Below, piece after piece: positions 8,970 to 17,298 of a DNA stretch of 64,000 bases. The stretch is from Sediminibacterium sp. Gen4. Its GTDB lineage: Bacteria; Bacteroidota; Bacteroidia; Chitinophagales; Chitinophagaceae. The DNA lies in contig JACBFI010000004.1 in the NCBI GenBank assembly GCA_013391385.1, positions 62,001 to 126,000 on the forward strand. The letters run 5' to 3'. Made by a program: the position numbers and the translations under genes. Position 1 is the first letter of the stretch, and the number at the start of each line of letters is the position of its first letter. The notes below the pieces were generated by a model, which worked only from the letters and a program-made list of their open reading frames with translations, ran no database searches and had not been told where the DNA came from.

Positions 8970-9782
8970 CTATTTAAATGCATTCAAAAAAAGCCACTCA
9001 AAACTCAGCATCCAGCTTTCATTGGCCATACGCATCATATCCCCACCCAACTGAAAACGATAACCCAGGTTCAATTTAGCCTGACTGTTAAAGATCAATT
9101 GTGCTGCCGGTGCTAGATCAACAAAATAGCGCTTCTTATCATAGGTACGCTGACCTAACAACTCTACATACAGGTTAAGATTGGTTTGCTCATAACTGGT
9201 ATACTTCTTAGGGAACAATAAATATCCAGCTGACAAAGAATAATTGAATGCCCGATAAGGAACCAGTTTAGGTCCGGGTGCATTCCTACCCTCTTGCAAA
9301 GATTCCGTCATACTTAAAGTTGTTGAGATGGCCAGTTTATGCAGCAATTGTGTGGCAATGATACCTGCCTGAACACCACTCTGATCACCTTCCAAACTCA
9401 ATTCATCATAAGGTGAGCGATTCCTGCTTTTGGATGCTTCAGCAAAAGCTGCCAATCTGAAATGACTGTACATACCATCAATCGTTAAGAAACGATATTT
9501 AGCATAAGTTCGATAACTTTCCGCTCTCACATTGTTACTATACATATCAGAAAAAGTAACAGCACCATGTATCATGAGATTTTTATTGACTCCAAACATG
9601 ATCTCAGAAGTATGTCTGCTTTCCGTTCTATTCGACATGCTATTTTTTAACCATTTAGCCGACTGTTTTACCCCTATAGATTTTGCAGGCATATTACTAG
9701 CTGGCTCGGTAAATACATATAATTCTTGAGCGGGTAAATAAATAGAACACAAAAGACCCAGCCCAATTAATATTTGCTTCAT
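8970..9782 (-). CDS. Predicted outer-membrane beta-barrel protein of the metal island
   Basis: A 270-residue protein with a signal peptide (MKQILIGLGLLCSIYLPAQ, cut about residue 19), then alternating amphipathic beta-strands and a C terminus of WMLSFEWLFLNAFK type, fitting an outer-membrane barrel. I recognise no specific family; similar proteins accompany HMA-domain and Cus-type genes in this phylum. ATG at 9782 is chosen over the longer frame because it starts the signal peptide directly. It lies 27 bases after the HMA gene stop and is probably co-transcribed with it. Confidence 0.65.
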   Translation of the reverse strand: MKQILIGLGLLCSIYLPAQELYVFTEPASNMPAKSIGVKQSAKWLKNSMSNRTESRHTSEIMFGVNKNLMIHGAVTFSDMYSNNVRAESYRTYAKYRFLTIDGMYSHFRLAAFAEASKSRNRSPYDELSLEGDQSGVQAGIIATQLLHKLAISTTLSMTESLQEGRNAPGPKLVPYRAFNYSLSAGYLLFPKKYTSYEQTNLNLYVELLGQRTYDKKRYFVDLAPAAQLIFNSQAKLNLGYRFQLGGDMMRMANESWMLSFEWLFLNAFK

Positions 9783-9809
9783 AAAAGAATTTAAGGTTGT
9801 GAAAATCAA

Positions 9810-10319
9810 TTAGAGAATAGCATGATATACACGCTTCCCATCTACAAAACCAGACTCATAGGTTTTACCCGCAGAAGCACTGTATTTTTTAAATTCTTTC
9901 GCAGAAACAAAGTTTTTATCTACGATGCTGAAAGTCTTTTCACCATTCAATAACTGATCATTCCCATTGATGAATTGAATCATCTTACCATCAACCTCTA
10001 CCTGAGATCCTTTTTTTGCTTTTATTCCATTAAATACTGATGTCACTTGTAATTGGGCAACAGAAAATCCCGCATCCACTACTGCGCGACTCAATGCATC
10101 AAAATCAACACCCATACCCGATTTAAAAACGATCTCATATGTTGACTTTTGAATGTCTACATTTATTTTTTCTACAAAAGCAATAGAAGACAAAGACTTA
10201 TACACTGCTTTAGAGCACATGGCGCAAGTAAGTCCACTCGCACGTAGATTGGCTTTCGTAAACTGGGCATTCGCGAGTAATCCAAATGATATAAATAATA
10301 AGAAGAAAATCTTTTTCAT
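9810..10319 (-). CDS. Secreted heavy-metal-associated (HMA) domain protein
   Basis: A 169-residue protein with a signal peptide (cut after LLANA, about residue 18) followed by an HMA ferredoxin-like domain (about 20-95) bearing the metal-binding motif GLTCAMCSK. The CxxC pair binds soft metals such as Cu(I), Ag or Zn. The remaining 70 residues are unassigned. Export implies a periplasmic role, perhaps handing metal to the adaptor/pump (inference). It is on the same strand as the other island genes, between the barrel gene and the Cys-rich HMA gene. Confidence 0.82.
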   Translation of the reverse strand: MKKIFFLLFISFGLLANAQFTKANLRASGLTCAMCSKAVYKSLSSIAFVEKINVDIQKSTYEIVFKSGMGVDFDALSRAVVDAGFSVAQLQVTSVFNGIKAKKGSQVEVDGKMIQFINGNDQLLNGEKTFSIVDKNFVSAKEFKKYSASAGKTYESGFVDGKRVYHAIL

Positions 10320-10403
10320 ATAAAATGATGTTTATGATAGCAAGGATATGTCACTACATTTCAGAGTGACATATCCGCTCATGATAAAAATTAGGTATTT
10401 CGA

Positions 10404-10871
10404 TTATTTGGTTTTAGCGCAACAATCTTTGCTGTCTTTTGCGCATTTGTCGGTGCAACATTCTTTACCTGACTTGCATTCTTTATCGCTGCAACAAGCT
10501 TTATCGTGCTTTACTGTTTCTGCACTGCCTTTACGCTCATATTTACAGCACTCATGAAGGTTGTTGTAAGCGTCATTATCAGCAGTTAAATCCTTGGTAT
10601 CATAGCCTGCAGCAGCTATTTTCTCTTGAATTTTTGCATTTGAGGTTTTAGCAGCAGCATACTTTACTTTCAGGATTTTGGTGTCTTCATTCCACAACGC
10701 AAAAGTGGCGCCACCTGATTTAGCTGCTTTTTCAATGGTAGACTTACACATACCACAGTTACCCCAAACTTTGATCTCTTCTGATTTTACAGCCGGAGAT
10801 TTAGCCTGAGCAATAGCGAAAACTGAAATGAAAGAAAATAGTATGCTTAAAAAAATAGATTGTGTTTTCAT
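10404..10871 (-). CDS. Secreted HMA-domain protein with metallothionein-like Cys-rich tail
   Basis: A 155-residue protein with a signal peptide (cut near AIAQA, about residue 23) and an HMA-like domain (about 30-97) with the motif WGNCGMCKST. The C-terminal third is rich in Cys and Lys: HECC, ACCSDKEC, KECCTDKC and DCCAKTK give about eleven Cys in 45 residues. This suggests multi-site binding of soft metals in the periplasm. ATG at 10871 begins the signal peptide, while the longer frame adds 13 non-signal residues. A perfect palindrome (10925-10947) lies about 55 bases upstream and may control it. Confidence 0.8.
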   Translation of the reverse strand: MKTQSIFLSILFSFISVFAIAQAKSPAVKSEEIKVWGNCGMCKSTIEKAAKSGGATFALWNEDTKILKVKYAAAKTSNAKIQEKIAAAGYDTKDLTADNDAYNNLHECCKYERKGSAETVKHDKACCSDKECKSGKECCTDKCAKDSKDCCAKTK

Positions 10872-10924
10872 GACAATAAAATTTAAATGGTTTGAATCTG
10901 AAATAATCAATAAATAAAAAGGGA

Positions 10925-10947
10925 TATACTAGTCACTGACTAGTATA
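10925..10947. promoter_or_regulatory. Perfect 10-bp-arm palindrome, possible metal-regulator operator
   Basis: tatactagtc, then act, then gactagtata: two perfectly inverted 10-base arms with a 3-base spacer. It sits between the HYC_CC_PP gene and the start of the Cys-rich HMA gene, with no T-run on either side, so it looks more like an operator than a terminator. No regulator is encoded in the island. Confidence 0.5.
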
Positions 10948-10970
10948 GAAGTCCATTACAGTTAATGGTA

Positions 10971-11363
10971 TCAGATTCTGAAAACACAGTTGAGAAGGTA
11001 CGTATCTTGTTCAGATAGTAATGGCGGACCATGTATATCTGCATAGATTTTTATACTGGTATTGTATAAAGGAGCTTCCAGTTGACTCAAAGAGCGAGGC
11101 ACTAAAGCTACCGGGGTTTGTATATCATAAGAAGCGGAAGAGGCTTTATGGGTATCTGCCAATTTCACCATCGTAAATTCTGTTTTGCAACAGCCTTTTG
11201 ACGAAGTTTCTTTTTTAGACATCCCGCAAATACAGCGCTCTTCAGGAACTTGATTAACCTGAATAGTACTGATTTCACCCATACAATAATGTACACTCAT
11301 GACCATTCCACTGCTGACAGTGAAATAAATCAATGCAATTATAGATACGAGTACACGTTTCAT
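10971..11363 (-). CDS. HYC_CC_PP family protein
   Basis: A 130-residue exported or membrane-anchored protein with an N-terminal hydrophobic segment. The motifs that name the family occur in order: VHYCMG (about residue 24), a Cys pair in SKGCCKTE (about 57) and HGPPLL (about 113). It also has CICGM. The family is confined largely to Bacteroidota, is usually found near metal-efflux and HMA genes, and has no established biochemical role; metal sensing or binding at the envelope is an inference from the His and Cys residues. It is the most upstream gene of the minus-strand metal island. Confidence 0.82.
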   Translation of the reverse strand: MKRVLVSIIALIYFTVSSGMVMSVHYCMGEISTIQVNQVPEERCICGMSKKETSSKGCCKTEFTMVKLADTHKASSASYDIQTPVALVPRSLSQLEAPLYNTSIKIYADIHGPPLLSEQDTYLLNCVFRI

Positions 11364-11419
11364 TACATGACAAAATTAAGTAAGAAGCGGTGAATACAGG
11401 CTATTTTTTTGTTAAATGA

Positions 11420-13465
11420 CTAATTGATAAAGTTCCACCAAACGCCTACCCTGGTCCAGAGTCCTAAAGATGGATAAACGGAGGAAACCATATTCAACTT
11501 ACTGAATTCAAAGCCTTTACTGGTATTAAGTGTATTCAGGTTTTCAAAGCGAACAAAGCCTTTGAAACTCTTTATTCTGAAATGAAGGAACAAATTGATA
11601 TCCGGACGATTCGAGATGGTTTCAGCATTTTGGTAAAAATAACGCCCTACAAAAGGAGAATAGCCATCCGCTTTATAAGGGGTGTGATAACGAATTTCCA
11701 GTCCGGTTGATAAAAAAAGATTGGTAAAAAAATTGCCTTCAAATGCAATCCTATTGCGTGTAAGTAAAGATGGAATATTGACCGGAGCCTGACCGGTCTT
11801 TTGCTGAAAATGTATTTCTGTATACCAATTCCAGTATCGAGATAATTTGAATTTCTTCTCCAGACTTACATGAAACACATTGAACAATGTAGCTTCCTGT
11901 TTTGCAAGAAAAAAACTATCAAAATAGATATAATTATTTACCACATAATAGTTGCCGGAAATTCTTAATCCATTTTTTGGGTTCTCATAATTCGCAAAAA
12001 GACGTACTACATTTTCTTTTCCAAAATTGGTACGATTATCAATTGGAAAACGACTAAGCGGATCAAAAATGAATGACGGGGATCGATTTACATTATGAAA
12101 ACCTACATTCAAGTATCCAAGCTTCTTCCCCAATAATCTTTTCATACTGATCCAAGCTTCATAATCGCCGGCATTCCATCCATTCAAATACAGTTCACCT
12201 CTTGCTTCAATATCCCAGACCTGATTCTTTGTCCGATTACGATATTCACCCAGCGCATATATATTATAAGTACTCTTTCTCAATATTGAATCAAATCGAC
12301 CACTTAAATTCTGCAATGCAATTCCCGCTTTTATAAACTGACTTTGGTTGTTCTTATCAGGGAATGTCAGCATGCTAAACTGATTGACAATATTTGTCCA
12401 GCGGTCGTTGTAATCAATATTCACCCTATCGAGTACCGTACGATTAAAATATTGTTCATATAGTAAAGAATCTACTGCATTATCTATGAACTGATAACTA
12501 TTGGATGAATACCGTAGCGTATGCTCCAACCGAAATCTTGGATAAAATATCTTGTAGGTAGTAGAATCTGTAACCAAAGAATCCTTTTTACCAAAATCAT
12601 AAAAATGTCTGATGAATAGGGTTGACTCCTTATAAATGTTTCCCGTATTCACTCCGGTATTAAAAGGGTTTCGACGCGCCGCTCCTGATCTTCCGAGTCT
12701 TGTTTCCAGTTCATAAGGATCATTCAAGGATAAACTATCCAGCCTTTTTACATTCTGTAAACCTCCATTCTCCGAAGATGCTGCTTTATTGGAAAGGAAG
12801 ATAAAGTACAAACCATATTTTCTATTCGGAGATTTATATTGAGACGTGAACCTGAAATTATTATGACTCGCGTTTTGATTTTTCACGTTACCCGGCGCAT
12901 TACTAAAACGGTACTCGAGTGAAAAATTAAAATTATCTTTTCGATTCTGTGTGTGCAGTACATTGATCAGTTGTTCTGCTTTACTACCCAGTAAATAAGC
13001 CAATTCTGTATATGGACGAGTGGTCTGATAGAACTTTGTTTGCTGAATGGTAAACTGGTAAATATCATACGCATGAAAGCCGGCATCAAAACCAGGACGC
13101 ATAAAAGGTGTAAATAAGAGCGACTGCGCAGCGGTTCCATAATTCCCTAATGACTGGTATTGATATGGTAATGGAAATCGCGTATAGAAATCATTGATAG
13201 AGGAATCAATCGTTCTGTTACGGGTAGAATCAAAATAGCGATAAAAAATCGTGATAGAGTCGGCCAAACTATTACGTGTCTTCAAAGAATCATTACCACC
13301 GGAATTGCGCATAGGTCTGCCATTACGATCATACGCAATAGCATTGCCCTGTGTAGATGATTGATTGCCCAAATTACGTGTACGAAGAGTACCTGTTTGC
13401 GCATGCAGCGTATAGCCCATGAGTAAAAACAGTAAACCAAAAAAAGGTCTTTTCACTAAACGCAT
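11420..13465 (-). CDS. Putative porin (Porin_10-like outer-membrane barrel)
   Basis: A 681-residue outer-membrane protein with a signal peptide (MRLVKRPFF...GYTLHAQ, cut about residue 22). A low-complexity N-terminal region is followed by many aromatic, alternating beta-strands to the C-terminal WTRVGVWWNFIN. Length and layout match the Bacteroidota 'putative porin' family (Porin_10). Substrate is unknown. The next gene on the strand upstream is purine nucleoside phosphorylase, 70 bases away. Many Bacteroidota have the same neighbour pair, but a functional link is not shown. Confidence 0.8.
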   Translation of the reverse strand: MRLVKRPFFGLLFLLMGYTLHAQTGTLRTRNLGNQSSTQGNAIAYDRNGRPMRNSGGNDSLKTRNSLADSITIFYRYFDSTRNRTIDSSINDFYTRFPLPYQYQSLGNYGTAAQSLLFTPFMRPGFDAGFHAYDIYQFTIQQTKFYQTTRPYTELAYLLGSKAEQLINVLHTQNRKDNFNFSLEYRFSNAPGNVKNQNASHNNFRFTSQYKSPNRKYGLYFIFLSNKAASSENGGLQNVKRLDSLSLNDPYELETRLGRSGAARRNPFNTGVNTGNIYKESTLFIRHFYDFGKKDSLVTDSTTYKIFYPRFRLEHTLRYSSNSYQFIDNAVDSLLYEQYFNRTVLDRVNIDYNDRWTNIVNQFSMLTFPDKNNQSQFIKAGIALQNLSGRFDSILRKSTYNIYALGEYRNRTKNQVWDIEARGELYLNGWNAGDYEAWISMKRLLGKKLGYLNVGFHNVNRSPSFIFDPLSRFPIDNRTNFGKENVVRLFANYENPKNGLRISGNYYVVNNYIYFDSFFLAKQEATLFNVFHVSLEKKFKLSRYWNWYTEIHFQQKTGQAPVNIPSLLTRNRIAFEGNFFTNLFLSTGLEIRYHTPYKADGYSPFVGRYFYQNAETISNRPDINLFLHFRIKSFKGFVRFENLNTLNTSKGFEFSKLNMVSSVYPSLGLWTRVGVWWNFIN

Positions 13466-13535
13466 GTCGTGGAATCTATTGCAAAATAAGGGTAAAGCTT
13501 GCTTGCAGGTAAGTTAAAACTATCAAATAAATCAA

Positions 13536-14357
13536 TTATAGTGTTTGAATCAGTTCTCTGAACAAGAGGGTAAGTTTTGGTTCTGCATCTGTAGCCGCTT
13601 GCAATACTTCTTCATGGGTAATGGTATTTTCCTCCTCGCGAATACCCAGATCAGTAATGACACTCATGGCAAAAACCTTCATGCCACAATGAACCGCTGT
13701 AATGGTTTCTTGTACGGTACTCATACCAACAGCATCGCCCCCTAACACATGTATTAATTTATATTCAGCTCTTGTTTCAAATGTAGGACCCGTTACCCCT
13801 GTGTATACGCCTTCATGCACATGGATATTGTTCTTACGGGCTATTTCTTTAACGGTATGGATCAATGCTTTGTTATAGGGTTCACTCATATCAGGGAAGC
13901 GAGTACCGATCGCATCTTCATTTTTGCCCAATAGTGGATTTACTGTAAAAAAACTGATATGGTCTTTAATAATCATTAAATCTCCAACATGAAAAGCTGG
14001 ATTCACCCCTCCGGCTGCATTGGACAGTAATAAAGTATCTACACCCAACATACGCATCACCCTTACAGGATAAGCTACCTGCATGGGAGTGTATCCTTCA
14101 TAAAAATGAAAACGACCACCCATCACCCACACTTTCTTACCACCCAGCTCTCCAAAAATGAGTTTACCCTTATGACCTTCAACTGTACTCACAGGGAAAT
14201 GTGGAATATCATGATAAGCGATTTCAAATTCCGGAATGATTTCATTGGCCAGATTACCCAAGCCACTTCCTAGAATGATTCCAATACTGGCATTCCCGGA
14301 AACTTTTTCACGAATAAAAGCACTTGTTTCTTGCAACTGTTGCATCACCAATGACAT
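13536..14357 (-). CDS. Purine nucleoside phosphorylase (PNP I / inosine-guanosine type)
   Basis: Cleaves inosine, guanosine and deoxy forms with phosphate, giving the base and (deoxy)ribose 1-phosphate, for purine salvage. The 273-residue length fits the trimeric PNP class. Visible motifs are the phosphate loop GIILGSGLG, the family signature GRFHFYEGYTPMQVAYPVR, LLLSNAAGG, GPTFETRAE and the base-site region. ATG at 14357 is chosen over an in-frame TTG at 14378 because the -7 promoter box (14375-14382) overlaps the TTG. It reads away from the cold-shock gene terminator. Confidence 0.93.
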   Translation of the reverse strand: MSLVMQQLQETSAFIREKVSGNASIGIILGSGLGNLANEIIPEFEIAYHDIPHFPVSTVEGHKGKLIFGELGGKKVWVMGGRFHFYEGYTPMQVAYPVRVMRMLGVDTLLLSNAAGGVNPAFHVGDLMIIKDHISFFTVNPLLGKNEDAIGTRFPDMSEPYNKALIHTVKEIARKNNIHVHEGVYTGVTGPTFETRAEYKLIHVLGGDAVGMSTVQETITAVHCGMKVFAMSVITDLGIREEENTITHEEVLQAATDAEPKLTLLFRELIQTL

Positions 14358-14374
14358 AGCTATTAATTTAATGG

Positions 14375-14382
14375 GCAAATAT
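14375..14382 (-). promoter_or_regulatory. -7 box (TATATTTG) of the PNP gene
   Basis: On the minus strand TATATTTG matches TAnnTTTG, ending 17 bases before the ATG at 14357. It rules out the longer annotated start, which would lie inside the promoter. Confidence 0.5.
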
Positions 14383-14425
14383 AACCAAAGCTATAAGCAT
14401 ACGTGCATTCTGCCTGTAGATACAT

Positions 14426-14457
14426 AAAAAAACCATCCCGCTTTAGGCGGGATGGTT
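14426..14457 (-). terminator. Rho-independent terminator of the cold-shock gene
   Basis: A perfect 11-bp stem (aaccatcccgc / gcgggatggtt, 14431-14441 and 14447-14457) with a 5-base loop, followed on the minus strand by a T-run. It lies 26 bases after the cold-shock stop codon. Confidence 0.92.
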
Positions 14458-14482
14458 CATAAGGTTAAGATGTATACTTAAA

Positions 14483-14686
14483 TTAGTTGATACGCTTAAC
14501 ATTAACGGCGTTAGGTCCTTTACGACCTTCTTGCACGTCGAAGATAACTTTATCGTTTGCTTCAATCTGATCGATCAGACCGTTAGCATGTACGAAAGTT
14601 TCTTTGCTGGAGTTATCATGCTTAATAAAACCAAAACCTTTTTCCTCGTTGAAGAACTTTACAGTTCCCTGAATTTGTGTGTCCAT
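14483..14686 (-). CDS. Cold-shock domain protein (CspA family)
   Basis: A 67-residue single-domain nucleic-acid chaperone that melts RNA structure. RNP1 is visible as KGFGFIKHD and RNP2 as ETFVHANGL; the fold starts at GTVKFFNEEKGF and ends VNVKRIN. It is a complete monocistronic unit: a well-formed promoter upstream (14718-14749), an AT-rich leader of about 30 bases, and a strong terminator downstream. Csp genes are often controlled through the mRNA leader, but this leader is short and consists of repeated AATTTAC units, so no long cold-shock thermosensor is seen. Confidence 0.95.
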   Translation of the reverse strand: MDTQIQGTVKFFNEEKGFGFIKHDNSSKETFVHANGLIDQIEANDKVIFDVQEGRKGPNAVNVKRIN

Positions 14687-14717
14687 TTGTAAAATTGTAA
14701 ATTGTAAATTAAGAGTG

Positions 14718-14749
14718 CAAATGTACGCCTAAAAAACTGCCCCACCAAT
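14718..14749 (-). promoter_or_regulatory. Bacteroidota promoter of the cold-shock gene
   Basis: On the minus strand an ATTGG (-33 core TTG) is followed after about 20 bases by TACATTTG (14718-14725), matching the TTTG / TAnnTTTG pattern of the Bacteroidota housekeeping sigma factor. The start codon is about 31 bases downstream. The leader contains two to three copies of the 7-base unit AATTTAC. Confidence 0.65.
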
Positions 14750-14918
14750 TAAATGAAGTCTTCAGCCACTGTTGATTGCATTTTTGATAGTAATAAAAAC
14801 AATCTAATACACTAACAATCAGTACATAGCAGCATTTTACCATTCATCCTTCTCTTTTGAGAATGATCTGTTAAATCGAATGAGTCATTTAACTTAGCGA
14901 GTACACAAATACATCTAT

Positions 14919-16748
14919 ATGCTACAAAAATTCATTGTATTTCTTTTAGTATTTGCCAGCATGTTCGATAGCATTGCCCAAAAAATCAGCTATAAAGTTG
15001 CTTTTCCAAATGCTGTACATCATGAAGCAAAAATTAGTTTGACTGTAACTGGTATCGCACAAAAAACAGCTGTCTTCAGAATGAGCCGTTCTTCTCCTGG
15101 CAGGTATGCAACACATGAATTTGGGAAAAATGTATATGATGTTACGGCATCAGATTTACAAGGAAATACATTAACGATCCGACGAATAGATGGAGATGTA
15201 TTTGAAGTGCCAGATCATAAAGGTGCCATCACGGTTACTTATACTTTATTTGCCAATCATGCCGATGGTACTTATGCCGGTATTGATCCTGAAAGTATTC
15301 ACTTCAATATGCCGGCAGCTTTTATGTGGATCAAAGGATATGATCGTGTACCCATTGAAATCAGCTTTGATCTCCCGGCAGAAAATAAAGGCATCGTAGC
15401 AACACAACTATTTCCTACTGATCGTCCTCATACATTCACTGCACCCGGACTTCAATACTTTATGGATAGTCCTACTAAAATAGGTGACCTTATTATTCGT
15501 GAATGGAAAGTATCCAATACTGATGGTAAGTCTTATACTATTCGTATTGCCTTGGAAGCTAATGCTACCAATGAGCAGGTTGATGAACTGACAGAAAAAA
15601 CAAAAAAAATTGTAGCAGAAGCAAAAGAAGTGTTCGGAGAATACCCGGTTTATGAAACCGGTCGATATACTTTTATCATGAGTGCGAACAGTTATGTACA
15701 AGGAGATGGAATGGAGCATAGAAATTCTACCATGATCTCTCAACCCACTGCTACTTTCAATCCTGCTTTTTTGTATGGTGTTACATCACATGAGTTTTTT
15801 CATAACTGGAATGTAGAGCGTATCAGACCAAAAACATTAGAGCCATTTAACTTTGAGAAAAGTAATATGAGTAATGAGCTATGGTTCGCAGAAGGATTTA
15901 CACAGTATTATGGAGATTTATTGTTAGCCAGAGCAGGAATTAATACTCCCCAACGTTTTATCGGAACAATCAATTCCCTTGTGAATACAAAATCAAATTC
16001 CCCGGGTGCTGTTTATTATTCTCCCGTTGATGCAAGTAATCATGCCGTATTTGTGGATGCATCCGTTTCTATCGATAAAAACAACTACGGGAATATGTTT
16101 ACTTCCTACTATACCTATGGTGCAGCCATTGCACTGGCACTGGATTTAGAATTGCAAACTGGATTTGGCAAAACACTAGATGACTATATGAAAGTGATGT
16201 GGAAGAATCATGGGAAGCCTGAAATACCCTATACACTTGCTACTATGCAACAAAGTTTAGCTGCAATCAGTAACCCAAGTTTTGCTGATAACTTTTTCAA
16301 AAAATATATTACCGGACATGAACCCATCAATTATGCAGCATTATTAGCGAAGGCAGGGTACATCGTCAAAAAATCCAATGAAGGGAAAGCGGTATCAGGA
16401 CTAAATCTCAAAACCAATGAAAGGGATAGTAAGCTGGTGATTGCTTCAACTACTACCAGAGGAACTGCTGCTTATGAAGCAGGTTTAGATATCAATGATG
16501 AGATTCTGCTACTGGATGAAACTCCCATGAAAACCCCTACAGATGTCAACAACTATATGCTAAATAAAAAGCCGGGAGATATTGTTAAAGTTACCTATAA
16601 ACACAGGGGTAAGGAGAAAACAACATCGCTGACCTTAAAGGAAAATAGCAGCTTAACAATTGTAGATATGAGTACTATAGGACAGACCATTACTGATGAT
16701 ATGAAAAAGATCAGAGATAGTTGGTTCACTTCGAAAACAAATCAGTAA
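14919..16748 (+). CDS. M61 family metallopeptidase with PDZ domain
   Basis: A 609-residue secreted or periplasmic peptidase, signal peptide cut about SIAQ (residue 20). It has an N-terminal beta-sandwich domain (about 25-180) and a gluzincin catalytic domain with the zinc motif HEFFHNW near residue 291. The downstream zinc-ligand Glu region follows as ELWFAEGFTQYYG (about 325), and a PDZ domain sits near the C terminus (about 495-580, AAYEAGLDINDEILLLDE). Characterised M61 enzymes are aminopeptidases preferring Gly/Ala. It is followed 32 bases later by a secreted RidA-like gene on the same strand. Confidence 0.9.
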   Translation: MLQKFIVFLLVFASMFDSIAQKISYKVAFPNAVHHEAKISLTVTGIAQKTAVFRMSRSSPGRYATHEFGKNVYDVTASDLQGNTLTIRRIDGDVFEVPDHKGAITVTYTLFANHADGTYAGIDPESIHFNMPAAFMWIKGYDRVPIEISFDLPAENKGIVATQLFPTDRPHTFTAPGLQYFMDSPTKIGDLIIREWKVSNTDGKSYTIRIALEANATNEQVDELTEKTKKIVAEAKEVFGEYPVYETGRYTFIMSANSYVQGDGMEHRNSTMISQPTATFNPAFLYGVTSHEFFHNWNVERIRPKTLEPFNFEKSNMSNELWFAEGFTQYYGDLLLARAGINTPQRFIGTINSLVNTKSNSPGAVYYSPVDASNHAVFVDASVSIDKNNYGNMFTSYYTYGAAIALALDLELQTGFGKTLDDYMKVMWKNHGKPEIPYTLATMQQSLAAISNPSFADNFFKKYITGHEPINYAALLAKAGYIVKKSNEGKAVSGLNLKTNERDSKLVIASTTTRGTAAYEAGLDINDEILLLDETPMKTPTDVNNYMLNKKPGDIVKVTYKHRGKEKTTSLTLKENSSLTIVDMSTIGQTITDDMKKIRDSWFTSKTNQ

Positions 16749-16779
16749 TTTAATAATCGATTCATCAATCTAATCACAC

Positions 16780-17298
16780 ATGAGAAAAATATTATTGCTG
16801 TTGATGGGTTACTGTTTCATTACCGCAACATTTGCTCAAACACCAGAACAAAAAATACAATCATTGGGCATTGTTTTGCCGGCGCCAACTAACCCTGTTG
16901 CCAATTATGTGAAATTTGTACGTACCGGTAACCTTATTTTTTTATCCGGTCATGGGCCTGCCAATGCAGATGGAAAGTATATCACCGGTAAGTTGGGAAA
17001 AGAACTTTCTATTGAAGAGGGTTATAATGCGGCTAAATTGACGGGTATCAATTTATTGTCAACACTCAAGGCTGCTGTTGGTGATCTTTCGAAAGTAAAA
17101 AGAATCGTAAAAGTATTGGGAATGGTGAATAGTACGGAACAGTTTACAGATCAACCCAAAGTAATCAATGGCTTTTCTGATTTGATGGTAACCATATTTG
17201 GCGATAAAGGTAAGCATGCAAGAAGTGCAGTGGGTATGGCATCGCTACCCATAAATATGGCTGTTGAGATCGAAATGGTTGTTGAGGTTGAAAACTAA
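16780..17298 (+). CDS. Exported RidA family protein
   Basis: A 172-residue protein with a signal peptide ([20 protein letters not shown]) followed by a RidA/YjgF-type domain. Recognisable parts are [27 protein letters not shown] and the C-terminal [20 protein letters not shown], where the Arg corresponds to the substrate-carboxylate Arg of enamine deaminases. RidA proteins hydrolyse reactive enamines/imines; this exported variant's substrate is unknown. The stop overlaps by four bases the stop of the convergent MFS gene. Confidence 0.85.
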   Translation: MRKILLLLMGYCFITATFAQTPEQKIQSLGIVLPAPTNPVANYVKFVRTGNLIFLSGHGPANADGKYITGKLGKELSIEEGYNAAKLTGINLLSTLKAAVGDLSKVKRIVKVLGMVNSTEQFTDQPKVINGFSDLMVTIFGDKGKHARSAVGMASLPINMAVEIEMVVEVEN

